Assembly (NCBI RefSeq): GCF_900496965.1
Contig: NZ_UFQB01000003.1
Coordinates: 186,001-250,000, forward strand
Source: Achromobacter agilis
GTDB taxonomy: Bacteria; Pseudomonadota; Gammaproteobacteria; Burkholderiales; Burkholderiaceae_B
DNA length: 64,000 nucleotides
Direction: 5' to 3'
In this document: one piece after another, positions 35,336-42,352 of the stretch
Position numbering within the stretch: position 1 is the stretch's first letter
Layout of the letters: each line of letters opens with the position of its first letter
Program-made: the position numbers and the translations under genes
Notes under the pieces: model-generated
Database searches by the model: none
The model's input: only the letters and a program-made list of their open reading frames with translations
Told to the model about the DNA's origin: nothing

Positions 35336-36019
35336 ATGTCTGCCTCCATCATTGCGATCGTGCCCGCCGCGGGCGTCGGCGCCCGCGCCAGCCGGCCCGG
35401 GCACGAGACCGTTCCCAAGCAATATCGTCCCTTGTCCGGACAGCCCATGCTGCGCCACGCGGTGTGCGCGCTGCTTGCCGACGAACGGGTGTCCCAGGTG
35501 CGCGTGGCCGTGACGCCGGGCGACGGCTGGGTGGACGCGGCGCTGGCCGGGTTGCCCCGCACCGTGTGGCGAGCCTGCGGCGGCGCGACCCGCGCCGATA
35601 CCGTGGCCGGCGCGCTGGCCGATAGCGGCGCCGATGACGATACCTGGGTGCTGGTGCACGACGCGGCGCGTCCCGGCCTGCCCGCCGACGCGCTGGGCCG
35701 TCTCATCGACGCCTGCCTGGCGGATCCCGTGGGCGGCCTGCTGGCTCTGCCCGTGGCGGATACGGTCAAGGCAGGCCATGGGCGCGTAGAGCGCACGCTC
35801 GACCGCAACGGGTTGTGGCAAGCGCAGACCCCGCAGATGTTCCGGGCCGGCGTGCTGCGCGACGCGCTGACGGCGGCCTCCGTGAGCGGCGTGACCGTCA
35901 CCGACGAGGCTTCGGCCATCGAGGCGGCCGGTTATGCGCCGCTGCTCGTATCCGGCGCCATGCGCAATTTCAAAGTGACGTGGCCGGATGATTTCGAACT
36001 GATGGAAAAATGGCTATGA
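35336..36019 (+). CDS. ispD: 2-C-methyl-D-erythritol 4-phosphate cytidylyltransferase
   Basis: MEP-pathway enzyme that joins CTP to methylerythritol 4-phosphate. 227 residues with the nucleotide-binding start [25 protein letters not shown] (about residues 5-29), [12 protein letters not shown] (about 104-115) and the late [14 protein letters not shown] motif; all fit IspD. It overlaps ispF by a few bases, so the consecutive enzymes are co-translated. No Shine-Dalgarno precedes its ATG. Confidence 0.95.
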   Translation: MSASIIAIVPAAGVGARASRPGHETVPKQYRPLSGQPMLRHAVCALLADERVSQVRVAVTPGDGWVDAALAGLPRTVWRACGGATRADTVAGALADSGADDDTWVLVHDAARPGLPADALGRLIDACLADPVGGLLALPVADTVKAGHGRVERTLDRNGLWQAQTPQMFRAGVLRDALTAASVSGVTVTDEASAIEAAGYAPLLVSGAMRNFKVTWPDDFELMEKWL

Positions 36020-36504
36020 GCATTCCCTTTCGCGTCGGACAAGGCTTCGACGTGCATGCGCTGGTCGAGGGTCGGCCGCTGATCATCGGCGGCGTCACGA
36101 TCCCCCATACGCACGGCCTGCTGGGCCATTCCGACGCGGACGTGCTGCTGCATGCGATTACCGACGCGTTGTTGGGCGCGGCCGGCCTGGGCGATATCGG
36201 CCGCCATTTCCCGGACACCGATCCGGCCTTCAAGGGCGCCGACAGCCGCGTGCTGCTGCGCGAGGCAATGGCCCGCGTGCGCAAGGCCGGCTGGGTGCCG
36301 GTCAATATCGACGCCACCCTGCACGCGCAGGCGCCTAAGATCGGCCCGCACGCGCCGGCCATGGTGAAGAACATCGCCGCGGACACGGGGCTCGCGGAAA
36401 CCGAGGTCAACATCAAGGCCAAGACCAACGAAGGCCTGGGATACCTGGGAAGAAAAGAGGGGATTGCCGCGACGGTGGTCGCGCTATTGGCGAAGGCCGG
36501 ATAG
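36016..36504 (+). CDS. ispF: 2-C-methyl-D-erythritol 2,4-cyclodiphosphate synthase
   Basis: MEP-pathway enzyme that makes the cyclic diphosphate with loss of CMP. 162 residues from ATG 36016 (ATGA overlap with ispD); an in-frame ATG at 36010 is the alternative. Signatures are [11 protein letters not shown] (metal-binding Asp and His), [25 protein letters not shown] and [19 protein letters not shown]. Length is typical of the trimeric enzyme. Confidence 0.95.
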   Translation: MSIPFRVGQGFDVHALVEGRPLIIGGVTIPHTHGLLGHSDADVLLHAITDALLGAAGLGDIGRHFPDTDPAFKGADSRVLLREAMARVRKAGWVPVNIDATLHAQAPKIGPHAPAMVKNIAADTGLAETEVNIKAKTNEGLGYLGRKEGIAATVVALLAKAG

Positions 36505-36513
36505 GGGGAGGTA

Positions 36514-36603
36514 AATACGGGCGGTGTCAGACACCAAAGGTGTCAGACACACGCGGAAAGAGAATACGGGCGGTGTCAGACACCGAAGGTGTCAGACACA
36601 CGC
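36514..36603. repeat. 49-bp-period tandem duplication carrying four GGTGTCAGACACC motifs
   Basis: A 41-nt unit (36514-36554 and 36563-36603) occurs twice with an 8-nt spacer, giving a 49-bp period; the copies differ at one base. Each unit starts AATACGGGC and contains GGTGTCAGACACC and then GGTGTCAGACAC (36523-36535, 36539-36550, 36572-36584, 36588-36599). It fills the gap between the convergent ispF and ahpD genes. Confidence 0.92.
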
Positions 36604-36607
36604 AGTA

Positions 36608-37129
36608 TTAGGCTTTGCCTTGGGCGGTCAGCGCCAGCGCGGCGGCATTGACGACCGCGGCGATGCGGCCGGCGTCGCGCAGCTGTTCCGTCGACAAGCC
36701 GTCGTTCTTCAGGTTTTCATAGTGCGAGGCCACGCAGAAGTGGCACTTGCCGATGATGGACGCCACCAGCGCGAACAGTTCGAAGCGCTTCTTTTCCACG
36801 CCGCCATGGGTGGCGTAGGCGTTCATGCGCAACTGCGCGGGCAGGCTCTTCAACTGGGCGTCGCCGCTCATCTCTACGTAGGGATACCAGGTGTTATTCA
36901 TGCCCATGAGGGCCGAGGCGGTCAATGCGGCATTGGCGTCGCCTTCCGACAGGCCGCTCTTGAATGCTTCCACCAGCGCCGGGCTGCGCGCGGCGTAGGC
37001 GGCGGACAGGGCGGCGCCAATGGCGTCTTCGGGGGCCAGCGTCGAGCGGGCGATCACGGCGTCCAGATTCAGGCGGATGTCCTTGGCCCAATCCGGCAGC
37101 TGTTCCTTAATGGTCGTAAGAAATTCCAT
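36608..37129 (-). CDS. ahpD: Alkylhydroperoxidase AhpD
   Basis: 173-residue AhpD of the carboxymuconolactone decarboxylase superfamily, which reduces oxidised AhpC. The redox centre is CHFC (Cys129, Cys132) with His136 and upstream Glu117, matching the catalytic set of mycobacterial AhpD. It lies 75 bp downstream of ahpC with an intercistronic hairpin between, and starts after an AGG Shine-Dalgarno. This AhpC-AhpD pairing replaces the flavoprotein AhpF of E. coli. The tandem repeat lies at its 3' side. Confidence 0.93.
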   Translation of the reverse strand: MEFLTTIKEQLPDWAKDIRLNLDAVIARSTLAPEDAIGAALSAAYAARSPALVEAFKSGLSEGDANAALTASALMGMNNTWYPYVEMSGDAQLKSLPAQLRMNAYATHGGVEKKRFELFALVASIIGKCHFCVASHYENLKNDGLSTEQLRDAGRIAAVVNAAALALTAQGKA

Positions 37130-37160
37130 AGTTTTTACCTATAATCTAGAGCAGTTAAAG

Positions 37161-37201
37161 CCCAGCGCGGGACCTGCGGAGCAGATCCCTGGCCGGGCTG
37201 G
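37161..37201 (-). other. Imperfect hairpin between ahpC and ahpD
   Basis: A nested stem pairs GGGACCTGC (37169-37177) with GCAGATCCC (37181-37189, one mismatch) and, outside it, CCAGC (37162-37166) with GCTGG (37197-37201). In the direction of transcription it is followed by only three T, so it may be a weak attenuator or an mRNA processing point that lowers ahpD relative to ahpC. Confidence 0.5.
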
Positions 37202-37204
37202 AAA

Positions 37205-37753
37205 TTACAGCGTGGCGCCGCCAACCGTACGGTTGCACGGGCACAGCTCGTCGGTTTGCAGACCGTCGAGCAGACGCAGAACTTCTTCCGGGTTACGGCC
37301 GACGTTCAGGTTGTTCACCGAAACGTGCTGGATCGTGTTGTCCGGGTCGACGATGAACGTGGCGCGCAGGGCAACGCCAGCGCCCTTTTCGCGGACGCCC
37401 AGCTGGTCGATCAGGGCGCCGGTGGTGTCGCCGAACTGGTAGTGACCCAGCTTGTTCAGGTCCGGGTGCTCACGGCGCCAGGCCAGCTTGACGAATTCGT
37501 TGTCGCTCGAACCGCCCAGCAGGACGGCGTCGCGGTCTTCGAAATCCTTGGCCAGCTTGTTGAAGCCGACGATTTCGGTCGGGCAAACAAACGTGAAGTC
37601 TTTCGGGTAGAAGTAGATCACCTTCCACTTGCCGGGGAACGAGCTTTCGGTGATGTCTTCAAACGCCGACACGCCGTTTTCTTCGTGTTGGTTGAAGCCG
37701 GGCTTGACGCCGGTGACCTTGAAGGGCTCGAGTTTGTCGCCAACAGTTTTCAT
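37205..37753 (-). CDS. ahpC: Peroxiredoxin AhpC
   Basis: 182-residue peroxiredoxin that reduces H2O2, organic peroxides and peroxynitrite. The peroxidatic Cys57 is in KDFTFVCPTEI; the C-terminus TDELCPCNRTVGGATL holds two cysteines, Cys171 and Cys173. This Cys pattern is that of AhpD-linked, mycobacterial-type AhpC, in agreement with ahpD as the next gene. A GGGAG Shine-Dalgarno precedes the ATG. It is expected to be controlled by OxyR in relatives; no definite OxyR site was identified. Confidence 0.95.
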   Translation of the reverse strand: MKTVGDKLEPFKVTGVKPGFNQHEENGVSAFEDITESSFPGKWKVIYFYPKDFTFVCPTEIVGFNKLAKDFEDRDAVLLGGSSDNEFVKLAWRREHPDLNKLGHYQFGDTTGALIDQLGVREKGAGVALRATFIVDPDNTIQHVSVNNLNVGRNPEEVLRLLDGLQTDELCPCNRTVGGATL

Positions 37754-37801
37754 GTTTACTCCCAGTTGTTGGTGGAATTAAGGCTGTGCCTCAAACCATA
37801 A

Positions 37802-37830
37802 ATTCTACGCTATGGATTATCGTTGTCTAA
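37802..37830 (-). promoter_or_regulatory. Candidate ahpC promoter
   Basis: Reading leftward, TTAGAC (37830-37825) and TAGAAT (37807-37802) are separated by 17 bp, a good sigma70 arrangement. The -35 part lies inside the 3' end of the risS gene. An ATTATC...GATAAT dyad (37816-37838) overlaps it and could be a regulator site. Confidence 0.55.
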
Positions 37831-39249
37831 TTGATAATTCCTAAACTTGGCTTTGGGCAACTCTATCCTGGCGGTCAGGCCGCCGCCCTCGCGGGGAAGC
37901 ATGCGCAAAGAGCCGCCCACGTGCTTGAGCAGCCGCTCGACGATGGCCAGGCCCAGGCCCGCGCCGCTGACGCCGGTGCGCGCCGCCTCGCCGCGGGAGA
38001 AGGGCCGCAGCAGGCGGTCCACGTCTTCGGGGGCAATGCCGGGACCGCGGTCGGAGACCTCGATCACGATCATGGCGCCGTCAGCTTGCAGTGTCATGAC
38101 CAAGTGCGCCATGCCATCGGAGGAACGGCCGTAGCGGCGGGCGTTCTCGATCAGGTTGCTGACGATGCGCTTGAGATCCAGGGCGGTAATGCGGGCGCGC
38201 AGGCCGGGTTCCAGCGAGGCTTCGAGTTCGCCGCCCAGAGAGGCGGTATGGCTGCGTTCGCGTTCGTAGAGTTCGGCCAGCACGGCGGAAATATCGGTGG
38301 CCAGCTGCGGCAGCGTGCCGGCCGGGCGCGCGTATTCCATCAATTGGCCGATACTGTGGTCGATCTGGCCCAGGTCTTCGTCGATGGCCTGGCGGGCGTC
38401 TTCGGAGACGCCGCTCAGTTCGATTTCCAGCCGCATGCGCGCAAGCGGCGTGCGCAGGTCGTGTGAAATCCCCGCCAGCATCAGCTCGCGGTCTGCCTCG
38501 GCCTGCCTGAGGTCCTTGGCCATCCGGTTGAACGACGCGTTCAGGTCGCGGATCTCGAGCGGCCCCTGCTCGGGCAGGGCGGCGGGGGTTTCGCCCCGCG
38601 AAAGTACCTGCGCCGCCCGGGCCAGCCGCGATAGCGGCCGGTTGACGAACCCCACGCTGACCGCGGCGCCGACCAGGGACAGCAGCAGCGCCGTGGCGCC
38701 CCAGCCCAGCCATTCGATCCCGCCGGTCAATCCGATCTGTTCCCGTTCGAACACCAGCCAGTAGAGGTCCTTTTCTATCTGGAAGCTGACCCAGAAGCCG
38801 GGCACCTGGTTCACGCCCCAGGCAATCTGCGTCTCCGGGCCGAAGCGCGTGCGGATGTGCTGGGCAACGCGTTGCCAGTAGTCGTCGTCGGGGAGCGCTT
38901 CCGCGAAGTCGGTCACTTCGCGCGGATAGACCTGGATGCCTTCGTTGGTGGCCAGGTCCAGCAGCAGCTTGCTGCGTTCGTCGTTATGGGAGTAGATCAG
39001 CGCGGTGCGCGTGATATTGACAGCCGTGATCACCCGCTGCGCCATCTGGTTGGCGCGCGGTCCCAGCTCCATGCTGAAAAAAACTTGTAGCCACGCGCCC
39101 AGGCTGACGAGCATCAGCGCGGCGAGCAACAGGAACGTGCGGCCGAACAAGCCGAGCCGCAATCGTGACGTCAGGTTCCTGAAGGTTCTGCGCAAGCGGG
39201 GCACGAAGCTGCGCTCCTGCCCGGGGCGGGCGAGCCGGTCAACTACCAC
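37810..39249 (-). CDS. risS: Sensor histidine kinase, RisS/EnvZ-like
   Basis: 479-residue membrane sensor kinase. The first helix is about residues 38-58, a periplasmic sensor region follows (about 60-178), then a second helix (about 180-202), HAMP (FVNRPLSRLARAAQVLSRGE), the dimerisation domain with the phosphorylated His263 in ISHDLRTPLARMRLEIE, and an HATPase domain (NLIENARRYGR, DRGPGIAPEDVDRLLRPF, GAGLGLAIVERL). It starts with GTG 39249, overlapping the risA stop by 11 bp. It matches the EnvZ-type partner of RisA in Bordetella; in B. pertussis risS is disrupted, here it is intact. The signal is not known from sequence. Confidence 0.88.
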   Translation of the reverse strand: MVVDRLARPGQERSFVPRLRRTFRNLTSRLRLGLFGRTFLLLAALMLVSLGAWLQVFFSMELGPRANQMAQRVITAVNITRTALIYSHNDERSKLLLDLATNEGIQVYPREVTDFAEALPDDDYWQRVAQHIRTRFGPETQIAWGVNQVPGFWVSFQIEKDLYWLVFEREQIGLTGGIEWLGWGATALLLSLVGAAVSVGFVNRPLSRLARAAQVLSRGETPAALPEQGPLEIRDLNASFNRMAKDLRQAEADRELMLAGISHDLRTPLARMRLEIELSGVSEDARQAIDEDLGQIDHSIGQLMEYARPAGTLPQLATDISAVLAELYERERSHTASLGGELEASLEPGLRARITALDLKRIVSNLIENARRYGRSSDGMAHLVMTLQADGAMIVIEVSDRGPGIAPEDVDRLLRPFSRGEAARTGVSGAGLGLAIVERLLKHVGGSLRMLPREGGGLTARIELPKAKFRNYQLDNDNP

Positions 39250-39973
39250 CGTCCGGCACGAACACGTATCCCAGACCCCAGACGGTCTGGATGAATACGG
39301 GCTTGGACGGATTCGGTTCGATCAGTTTGCGCAGGCGCGAGATCTGGACGTCGAGGCTGCGGTCGAAGGCTTCGTATTCGCGGCCGCGGGCCAGCTCCAT
39401 GAGCTTGTCGCGCGACAGCGGGATCTTCGGGTGCCGCGCAAACACCTTGAGCACCGAGAATTCGCCCGTGGTGATGGGCACCTGTTCGCCGTTGCGCGTG
39501 AGCGTGCGGGTGGACAGGTTCAGCACGTAGGGGCCGAAGGCGATGGATTCGTTCTCCTGGCTGGGGGCGCCGGGGTGTTCCTCGGTGCCGCGGCGGCGCA
39601 GGGTCGCGTTGATCCGCGCCAGCAGTTCCCGGGGGTTGAACGGCTTGGACAGGTAATCGTCCGCGCCCATCTCCAGGCCGACGATGCGGTCGATCTCTTC
39701 CGCCTTGGCCGTCAGCATGATGATGGGAGTATTGTCGTGGCCACCGCGCAGCCGGCGGCAGATGGACAGGCCATCTTCGCCAGGCAGCATCAGATCCAGC
39801 ACGAGCAGGTCGAAATGCTCGCGTTGCCAGAGTTTGCCCATCTCTTTCGCGTCTTCTGCGACGAAAACGTTGAATCCCTGCTCGGACAGATACCGACGCA
39901 GCAGATCGCGCAAGCGCGGATCATCGTCGACGACGAGGATTTTTCGGGTGGGGGTGGTGTTTTGCGTATTCAT
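39239..39973 (-). CDS. risA: OmpR-family response regulator, RisA-like
   Basis: 244-residue response regulator. The receiver has the acidic pair DDD (16-18), the phospho-acceptor Asp60 in LLVLDLMLPGEDG, Thr in MLTAK and Lys in YLSKPFNP. The C-terminal OmpR winged helix contains LTRNGEQVPITTGEFSVLKVF and SLDVQISRLRKLIEPNPSKPVFIQTVWGLGYVF. The sequence is what I recall for Bordetella RisA, the OmpR orthologue. It is the first gene of the operon, with risS overlapping by 11 bp. The divergent neighbour is tsaB-rimI. Confidence 0.9.
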   Translation of the reverse strand: MNTQNTTPTRKILVVDDDPRLRDLLRRYLSEQGFNVFVAEDAKEMGKLWQREHFDLLVLDLMLPGEDGLSICRRLRGGHDNTPIIMLTAKAEEIDRIVGLEMGADDYLSKPFNPRELLARINATLRRRGTEEHPGAPSQENESIAFGPYVLNLSTRTLTRNGEQVPITTGEFSVLKVFARHPKIPLSRDKLMELARGREYEAFDRSLDVQISRLRKLIEPNPSKPVFIQTVWGLGYVFVPDGGS

Positions 39974-40090
39974 GGCCGGAAATGTAACAGTGACAAGAAC
40001 CAGCGGCTAGTGGGCGTTCACAAGATATTACACATTGCGAACCATCGTTGAAATCCCCCTTACAACCGGGGGCGGAGCCGCGGTATTTCG

Positions 40091-40096
40091 TACAAT
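40091..40096 (+). promoter_or_regulatory. -10-like TACAAT before tsaB-rimI
   Basis: TACAAT ends 8 nt before the ATG at 40105 with no Shine-Dalgarno, again consistent with a leaderless or near-leaderless mRNA. No clear -35. Confidence 0.4.
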
Positions 40097-40104
40097 CTGC
40101 ATCT

Positions 40105-41358
40105 ATGGAACTAAACCTGCTGGCCTTGGAAACTTCTTCGTCCCGTTGCGGCGTGGCTCTTTTGCGCGCGGCCGGCGGCCGCCTGGAGGTCAGCGTCAGG
40201 GAACACGAGGGCTCCCAGGAGCACGCGGAACGGCTCTTGCCCATGGCCAACGAGCTGCTGGCGGCCTCGGGGCTGACGCCGGCCGCCCTGCACGCGGTGG
40301 CTTTTGGCCAGGGGCCGGGCGGCTTCACGGGCCTGCGGGTGGCTTGCGGCGTGGCCCAAGGCATGGGCCTCGGGCTGGGCATTCCTGTATTGCCCATTGT
40401 CTCTCATCAGGCGGTCGCTGCCCAGGTGGATGCGACGCCCGCGGATGCGATCGTCGTGGCGCTGGACGCCCGCATGAACGAAGTCTATCTGGCGGTGTAC
40501 CGGCAGGCCGGCATTTCGGATGGCGAAATTTCCTGGGAAACGCTGCAGGCGCCGATGCTGATCGCGGCGGCCGAGGTCGTGCCCTGGACCGCCCATCACC
40601 TGCCGGGCTGGTCCGACAGCGCGGGTCGTCCGCTCGATGTGGTGCTGGTCGGCGACGCCTGGGATGCCTACGCGGCCGAGATGGTTCCGCCCGGGCAGTG
40701 GCGTCGCGCCGCTGGCGCGCAGCGCCCCGAAGCGGCCAGCGTGGCCCGCCTGGCGCGGCAGGGTTGGCTGCGGGGCGAGGCACTGGCTCCCGAGCTGGCC
40801 GCGCCGCTCTATGTGCGGGACAAGGTCGCCTTCACCACCGCCGAGCGCATGCGCGGGGAGGGCGGCAATCCCAAGGCCCAGCCCTCGCTGGCGCCCCTGG
40901 TTCCGCAGCCGATGATGGATGCGGACCTGGAAGAGGTCGTGGCGCTGGAGGCGCATGTGCAGTCCTTTCCCTGGACGCGCGGCAATTTCGCCGATGCGCT
41001 GGCGGCGGGCTATGGCGCATGGGTACTGCGGCGCGAGGGGAAACTGGCGGGATTCTGTGTTGTCATGTTTGCCCCGGACGTGGCCCACCTGCTTGTGATT
41101 GCCGTGGCGAAGAAGCTGCATCGCCAGGGGCTGGGCGGCATCCTGCTCGACTGGTGCGAACAGCAGGCGCGCGAACGCGGCCTGGAGGGGGTGCTGCTGG
41201 AAGTGCGTCCGTCCAATGCGTCGGCCATCAGCTTCTATAAGCGTCATGGCTACCTGCAGATCGGCGTGCGCCGCGCCTACTATCCTGCGGAAAAAGGCGG
41301 CAGGGAAGATGCCCTGGTCATGCAGAAGCGCTTTGCGGCAGCCGGAGCCGCCGAATGA
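40105..41358 (+). CDS. tsaB-rimI: Bifunctional TsaB-RimI fusion: tRNA t6A synthesis subunit and S18 acetyltransferase
   Basis: 417-residue fusion of two normally separate proteins. Residues 1-240 are TsaB, the partner of TsaD in making threonylcarbamoyladenosine at tRNA position 37: LLALETSSSRCGVALL, HAERLLPMANELL and FGQGPGGFTGLRVACGVAQG. After a Pro/Ala/Gly linker (about 246-270) residues 275-410 are a GNAT acetyltransferase like RimI, which acetylates ribosomal protein S18: acetyl-CoA loop RQGLGG (340-345) and NASAISFYKRHGY (371-383). ATG 40105 is chosen because the upstream extension is not TsaB-like. tsaB and rimI are neighbours in E. coli, so a fusion is reasonable. It overlaps the UDG gene by ATGA. 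Confidence 0.92.
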   Translation: MELNLLALETSSSRCGVALLRAAGGRLEVSVREHEGSQEHAERLLPMANELLAASGLTPAALHAVAFGQGPGGFTGLRVACGVAQGMGLGLGIPVLPIVSHQAVAAQVDATPADAIVVALDARMNEVYLAVYRQAGISDGEISWETLQAPMLIAAAEVVPWTAHHLPGWSDSAGRPLDVVLVGDAWDAYAAEMVPPGQWRRAAGAQRPEAASVARLARQGWLRGEALAPELAAPLYVRDKVAFTTAERMRGEGGNPKAQPSLAPLVPQPMMDADLEEVVALEAHVQSFPWTRGNFADALAAGYGAWVLRREGKLAGFCVVMFAPDVAHLLVIAVAKKLHRQGLGGILLDWCEQQARERGLEGVLLEVRPSNASAISFYKRHGYLQIGVRRAYYPAEKGGREDALVMQKRFAAAGAAE

Positions 41359-42290
41359 TGCCGCCCGCCGCCGCCCCGCGCGTCAATCCGCTGCAGCGCA
41401 TCTGGCTGCGCGAGATCGGCATGGAACGGCTATGGCTGCGTCCAGCGCCGGCCGCCAGCCGCCCGGCCATCGAGCCCCAGGCCCTTGTTTCCAACCCGGT
41501 TTTGCCCGCATCGGCGCCTGCGGCGCTGGCGGATGCGCCTGGCGGCGCCGCGCCTGCCGTGGCGCGGCCTGCCGCTACACCTGCGGCGCCGCCCGCGGAG
41601 CCCGCAGCGGCTCGTCCGGGCATGCCTGCTTCCATCCTGAACCGCAACGGCCCGCCACCGCGTCCGGCGCCCAAGGCCGCGGACGAAGCGCCGCCGCCCG
41701 CGCCCATCCCGGTGGCCGAAACCATCAGGAATGCCACCCTGGACGAGATGCGCGACCTGGTCGTGGCCTGCGAGGCTTGCGGGCTGTGCAAGGGCCGCCG
41801 CAACGCGGTATTCGGCCATGGCGGCCAGCCGACGCGCTGGCTGGTGGTGGGCGAGGCGCCCGGCGAGCAAGAGGACCGGCAGGGGCAACCGTTCGTGGGC
41901 CGCTCCGGCCAACTGCTGGACGCCATGCTGTCGGCGGTGTCCATGAGCCGCGAGCGCGACGTTTTCATCACCAACGTCATCAAGTGTCGTCCGCCCGGCA
42001 ACCGCAACCCCAAGCCCGAGGAAATCGCGGCCTGCAGCCCGTATCTGATGCGGCAGATCGCCCTGCTCAAGCCCGAGCGGATCCTGGTCCTGGGTCGTTT
42101 CGCCGCCCAGACGCTGCTGGGCACGGACGCCACGATCGGCAGCCTGCGGGGCCGCATCCATCAGTTGAAGACGGACGAGGGGCAGCAGATTCCGGTCGTG
42201 GTCAGCTACCACCCCGCCTATCTGTTGCGCAGCCCGAGCGAGAAGGCGCGGGCCTGGCAGGACCTGAAGCTGGCGGCGCGCATGGGCTGA
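41355..42290 (+). CDS. Iron-sulfur uracil-DNA glycosylase (family 4/5-like)
   Basis: 311-residue protein of the UDG superfamily, which removes uracil from DNA. The catalytic domain spans residues 120-311: cluster cysteines CEACGLC (Cys139, Cys142, with Cys145) and IKCRPPGNRNPKPEEIAAC, active site GEAPGEQEDRQGQPFVGRSGQLLD, and SYHPAYLLR. The first 120 residues form a low-complexity Pro/Ala-rich region beginning with a basic helix (NPLQRIWLREIGMERLWL), which is not part of the core enzyme. The ATG overlaps the tsaB-rimI stop (ATGA); ATG 41358 is an alternative. The strong terminator follows at once. Confidence 0.88.
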   Translation: MMPPAAAPRVNPLQRIWLREIGMERLWLRPAPAASRPAIEPQALVSNPVLPASAPAALADAPGGAAPAVARPAATPAAPPAEPAAARPGMPASILNRNGPPPRPAPKAADEAPPPAPIPVAETIRNATLDEMRDLVVACEACGLCKGRRNAVFGHGGQPTRWLVVGEAPGEQEDRQGQPFVGRSGQLLDAMLSAVSMSRERDVFITNVIKCRPPGNRNPKPEEIAACSPYLMRQIALLKPERILVLGRFAAQTLLGTDATIGSLRGRIHQLKTDEGQQIPVVVSYHPAYLLRSPSEKARAWQDLKLAARMG

Positions 42291-42308
42291 CCCCCGCCGC
42301 GGACGAAA

Positions 42309-42334
42309 AAAAACCGGGCGAAAGCCCGGTTTTT
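42309..42334. terminator. Bidirectional terminator between the UDG gene and lplT
   Basis: AAAAACCGGGC-GAAA-GCCCGGTTTTT, a perfect 11-bp stem with GNRA-type loop and A/T flanks on both sides, placed between two convergent genes. Confidence 0.95.
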
Positions 42335-42352
42335 CATTGGAAGATCAAGCGC

